DNA of 64,000 nucleotides. Origin: Archegozetes longisetosus (taxonomy: Eukaryota > Arthropoda > Arachnida > Sarcoptiformes > Trhypochthoniidae). Location: the NCBI GenBank assembly GCA_018873245.2, contig JAEMBT020000002.1, forward strand, positions 4,544,001-4,608,000. The letters run 5' to 3'. This document shows positions 59,149-64,000 of this stretch, one piece after another. How positions within the stretch are numbered: the first letter of the stretch is position 1; each line of letters starts with the position of its first letter. Made by a program: the position numbers and the translations under genes. A model generated the notes under the pieces. That model was not told the origin of the DNA. It did not search any database and saw nothing but the letters and a program-made list of their open reading frames with translations.

Positions 59149-62100
59149 TTATGTTCGAAAAGCACTTTAATCGAAGTTGAAATTTGAATCATCTTATACC
59201 ATTAATGGGATTCGAGTTATTTACATTCAATTTTCTGTTTTACAATCATAAGCATTACGATTATTATAAGAATTGAAAATTTAATTAATCCAATTGCATA
59301 TCAGTTATATTCATTGACTTGTATTAATCTGTGTGGAAATAAAGTTAATCAAAATATTGAAATATTTTTATTTCTAGATTTTTTGCTTAGGTTTTACACT
59401 TTCTAAATTTATTTTAAGATATTCAATTGTAGTGAAATAAAATACTGTCATTTAGATTGGAAATCTTTCGACTCAACTAAATCTTGATCGATATTATGTG
59501 ATTTATTCAAAGTTGAATACTGTTTGAGAAAGTCGTGATTAAAAAACTATTTTCTATAACTTTATTCAAGAAATTATATTTAAATTAATCGTTACTAAGT
59601 ATAAGTTTGATTGCAGTATCAGAGTAAAGCTTTAGACTTGAACATAATTGCATAGTGAACATGTTTTATAATTTCTGTAATTAAAAGTTATCAGATCTTC
59701 CTTGATGCAGGTTAATTATGCTTTTTGTTCTCATTCAGTTTGTTGGACCTAATTTAGATTACATTTATCTATACTAAAGGAGTATCAATGTTTAACCTAA
59801 GCACAAAAATCGTGATTCTATTCGTATTCTTATTATTGAGACAAACTTTAGTTAAAAATATACATATTTAATTAATTTGCAAGTATAAAAGTGCATTGAT
59901 CTAATAGACTGAAAATTTGCATTACGAATGACATAAAGTCCATAAAATCTATAGCAGAAAGGAAGTGAGCTTTTTAATTCGCTATTTTAATGCAAAGATA
60001 AATAATCAGCAACATTACGACAACACCTTTTGCTTTTGTTGTTGGACCTCAACAACCTATCGAAGATGACTTTCATTTTTTAGACTTCATTTTCATACAT
60101 TTCAATTTTCAATGTATCAGTTGCTAAATCATTGTTAGCTAGTTTTTGGCGATCGATCTACTAATGAGTCGATTTATTAAAAGAGGTTTAAACGATAACA
60201 AGTTTTCATGAACTTTAAGCTGATGGTCGTGTTTTAGCATTACGCAGTTAATATCAAACGAGGCTTTGGATAACATATCAATATTTTCTGAGACAATCAG
60301 TGACAAAGCTTTTAGATGTAGTTATTAACGTACGTCATTGCCAGCACTGCGTGTGTTATATTCAATCTTAAGAAAACATGAAACCAGATTTTTCTGACTA
60401 TGAGATTCTAAATGGGGACAACATTTTCGAAATTATCAGAGAATGTTATATGAATCCAAAAACTTGTTGCTTGAATGAGTCAACCAGTTGTTTCTAAATT
60501 ACGATCACACGTGCATCAAGGAATGCGTTGTGCTCTAATACTATGAGATTTTTACTTCGATTGTTAATATTTCGATCTATTAATTGCATGAAATCACATA
60601 ACAATTGTGTCAGTTGATTTGTTTTTATTCAATTTGCCATTCCTTAATTCAAGTCGAACTACTTTTGAAGCACTTTTAAATATTTTGTATTTGATGATGG
60701 CCTGCAATAAATATTCATTCATTAATTGTAACCGAAACTGTTTCGGATAGAGGTAACTGCCATTGGAGTATATCTGACTACTGACAGTTTGTCATAAAAC
60801 TATCTGCCTCGTTTGCAATTAAATAAGATAGCAAAGTTATATCTTAAGGACTTTATTTCTGCATTTACTGATAAAATAACTTTACATATATCAATATTCA
60901 CTTTTATTCATTTTATCTTTCATAAGTATTTTTACAAAAATCTGCTTAAATAAGGTTATTTCTAGAAATAAACATTTACTAACAATAGAGTGATTTGGCT
61001 ACAACTAAACACTATTTTTGTTGTTTATATTCCTTATCGATGACTCTTATTGATAAAAGATTCGAAATTAGACTCTTAATCATTGATGTTATTATTCGTA
61101 ATTTTTTTATCAAAACGACTCAAGTAAAAGAAGTTTTGAGATACTCTTGCAGTTGGTTTTATAGAGAACGGCCGATATAAAGGCAAGTATGATTCAGCTG
61201 TAGAAAAAATCTTTGTAAGCAATCTTATCGATTGATCAGAGTTCTTACAAGTTGTCAAAAGTTCACTGAAAATAGCTTATCGAACTTAAAGTACATGAAC
61301 TTAAGTGAACAAAAATATTATCGAAGAATTGATTGTTAGATTTGTGAGAATTATATGAAGTTTACAATGTTATAGAAAGTTTTTCTGTCTATAAAAATTC
61401 AATTTCTTCACTTATCTTATCATTACAGATATATAACTTTAAAACAGAAGCAATTTCTATAAATAGTTGCTGAGCTAAAAGTAAATAAGAAATCAATAAT
61501 TTACGAATTGGATGTTACGATTCAAGTTTGATATTTATACTTCGATTTAAAGTATTTCAATCAATTGTTAAGGTATAGTTTTAGGTAAAACGCAATAAAC
61601 TTCAAACTAGATAAGTCAATGGTCCTTAAATTAAGATATTTTTGTCAGCTACTAATACTTGAAATTACAAGTTATTTTTCACAATTTTAACGCTAGATTC
61701 TCAATTGTTCAGATACATTGTTTGAAGTTGAAGCTACGATAATGATTTTCTTACAAACCAGTCGTTCAATTAAATTCAAATTTTACTTTTAATGATTTTA
61801 AATGAGCTGAAGGATAGAAACCATAAGTCCTAACAATATTTTGCATTGCTTTCATTTTACTGTAAGATTTAAATAAAATGTGTATCAAACATTGAACAAA
61901 GGCAATGGGTTAAATAATTTACTAATTATCAGTTGTGATAGAAGCAGAAAATATCTTGTTTTCAAATTCATAATACTTAAGGGTCTGAAAGTACGGATAA
62001 GTCTGACATCTATCCCACTTTCATTAAATAGATATTGAATTATAGGTTAGAATCAATAGTAAAGTATTGCCTAATCGGTTGTTTAATGTCTCAGTCAATA

Positions 62101-62386
62101 GATTTTCTTCTGTCCGCACTTGTTATTTTGCATTGAAAAGTTAGATAAATTTGCTATTTGATTTTCAGTTGATTATGATTTAATCAAAATGAAAATGTGC
62201 AAAATTTGACCCACAGCTTATATGATTTGATTGTTTTTACTAGCTATTTTATAGTTGAAATGATGAGATATCAATATTTAAACATATGGTATCAATATGA
62301 TAGATAAACAATGACAAATGTAGTGAATGACAAATTTGTGCCTCTTTATTGCAACATTTGAAAAGAGAAAACTTGCGAAAGAAATA
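59149..62386. other. No gene seen
   Basis: Over 3 kb of AT-rich sequence without coding features on either strand. Overlapping frames at 60995-61180 and 61076-61258 are not credible. The region may be intergenic or part of a large intron. Confidence 0.45.
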
Positions 62387-62834
62387 CAGTCGAACAGAGT
62401 TATTTTGAGATGGCTTCTGCTAAAAAATTGGTTCAAAATAGCGAGTTTTCAAAATAGCCGATATTCTGAAAAAGTATAAAATAGTCAGCTCATTCAAAAT
62501 TGAGTCTTCTGTTTAATAAATTTGAAAACTCAGTTCAGTAAAAATGATTTAATGCGCTAAAAAATTATAAACAAGTAAAATGCTGTATCTGATAATAATT
62601 CCTTAATGCAGTAGAGTTTGATACGTGTTTTCATATTTTAAATACTACATGATAGGTATTTAAAAATAAAGAGGTACATGATGCACAGTTATGCTAAAAA
62701 CTTGTTCTAAACACTAAGTATTTCAAAATAACGGTTTGAAAGTAATCGGTATTATAAACATTATTTCTATGGGACAAATGACAGTTATTAGAACTTTGAA
62801 AAATAAGCGATTTGAAAATATCAAGTTTCTACTG
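62387..62834. mobile_element. Tigger/pogo-type MITE
   Basis: The left end CAGTCGAACAGAGTTATTTT and right end, reversed, CAGTAGAAACTTGATATTTT are flanked by TA on both sides. Internal sequence near both ends repeats the theme (TTTCAAAATAGC / TTTGAAAAATAAGC), as in diverged pogo-like MITEs. No transposase is present. Confidence 0.65.
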
Positions 62835-64000
62835 TATTGTAAACCAACCTTCAATTGTATGAGCTAAAGTTTTCAATAACGGAATACTATTCACTTTTAC
62901 TTGAAACAAGTTGACTTCAATATTGTAACAATACTATTGTATTATGTGATCAATTGAACGATCGCTTATTTTATATGAGAGTGATTTGAGTAGCTAAACA
63001 AGTTGTATACCTTCATTATTAATGACATATTATATAACTCTTATATTGAAAAGCTATCCTATTCTAACCAAACTCTATTGAAGTAAAATTTGAAAAACAA
63101 CAAAAAACATCAATCTTGATTTTAACAAACCAATCCTAAGATTGAATGCTTGAAAAAACTTTTTCTAAGCTAAACTTTTGAATGAAAAAAGCTTTATTTA
63201 ATCTGGATTACTTTTGCACCAGAAGCACTTATGATTCTGTAGAACAAGCACTCGTCTTTTACTAGTAATCCTTAACATATTAACAAAGTTTTTCGATTCT
63301 AATTAACTTTCTTAAGCAGAATATTTTGATACAAAGTTTTCAAATGAATGACCGAAAAAACTGTCGAACATAATGTAACGAAAGACATATACAAGTGACT
63401 TAAGGTAGAAGTAGTTGATAGAAAATGATTAGATACATATCGTTTTGTATTGATGAGTATCTTAATGATTGTAATATACTGTTTACGTTTTATTTTGTAT
63501 TAATATATACTGTGTAAAATACACTCAACCCTTATATATCTTTTAATTTTTAATTCAACGTTTACATAAACCTCTTTATAGAAAATATACAACTATTCAG
63601 ACCGGTACAGACCTAAAACTGAACGTTTATAACAATCCATAAAAATTTATAAACTATAAATTGACCAAAATATCTTATAAAGTAGGCAAATCTTTCTCTG
63701 TTTCAGTTAGTCAGTCAAAGCTTGAAAATTTAAATTTTAGTATCGATTGAAGGCCTGAAATATTTCCATAAAGTGTGAGATCCGGCAAATATTGAGTCAA
63801 AGCTGATTCTGAAGTAATGATGTCGGAAATTATTGAATCAAAAGTTTGACATACATTCTATGAATTATAATAATGATGGTGTTTAATACATTTGAAAATG
63901 ACAAATAAAATAAAAAAAGTTTAATGAGCATAAAGAAATGATTAATTTTTATTTTTCAACGAATCATTGGAAGGATTGACAGCGAAGTGTTTCTTTCTTT
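62835..64000. other. No gene seen
   Basis: AT-rich sequence to the window edge, with no credible coding frame. Confidence 0.45.

Noticed and set aside
1-64000. tRNA genes, CRISPR arrays, bacterial operons or viral insertions
   Set aside because: I scanned by eye for tRNA B-box-like sequences, regularly spaced repeats and bacterial or viral gene features and found none that held up.

Overview
This window is AT-rich animal nuclear DNA. Genes are sparse, introns are very short (47-97 bp is typical), and transposon remnants are dense. A U2 snRNA gene and spliced homologues of MSH4, NUFIP1, OGFOD1, VKOR and METTL27 place it in a metazoan. A peritrophin-type chitin-binding gene and a large accessory DEG/ENaC family point to an arthropod. 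A mite or other chelicerate is my best guess, but that is inference.

Layout. 1-1.0 kb holds the last exon of a pancreatic-lipase-like gene. 3.2-24.9 kb is an accessory locus built from a segmental tandem duplication of a DEG/ENaC gene: copy A at 5203-10752, copy B at 18987-23519 and a relic of a third copy at 24277-24960. Transposable elements are scattered through it (a Tigger element and several foldback or MITE elements). 25.1-27.8 kb is foldback and MITE material. 27.9-33.6 kb carries three minus-strand cellular genes: OGFOD1-like, an RBM33-like or unknown gene, and a METTL27-like methyltransferase. 33.6-39.2 kb is inverted repeats and transposon debris. 41.0-42.0 kb is an intronless phosphoglycolate phosphatase-like gene. 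47.5-59.1 kb is the gene-rich end: a small atlastin-middle-domain protein, a secreted Cys-rich protein, U2 snRNA, VKOR, NUFIP1, MSH4 and a chitin-binding secreted protein. I see no gene after 59.15 kb.

The most unusual content is the DEG/ENaC locus. Copy A reads as one 4296-nt coding sequence (about 1431 residues) in four exons. It contains three successive complete DEG/ENaC units, each with TM1, a Cys-rich extracellular domain and TM2. These channels normally assemble as trimers of separate subunits, so one such polypeptide could form an entire channel. The join of domains 1 and 2 is inside a single exon. The join of domains 2 and 3 uses a donor and acceptor of matching phase conserved in both tandem copies. 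The three domains have different residues at the usual G/S-x-S selectivity-filter position (GFA, GIN, SSD), and that asymmetry is kept in both copies. Copy B has two one-base frame breaks and now ends in a stop codon supplied by a MITE, so it is probably decaying. Copy A needs a 51-nt intron, apparently born from a small tandem duplication, to stay open.

The remaining genes are unrelated housekeeping or secreted-protein genes with no evident joint pathway. All exon limits were worked out by eye from splice signals, reading-frame phase and recalled family conservation. No search or alignment program was run.
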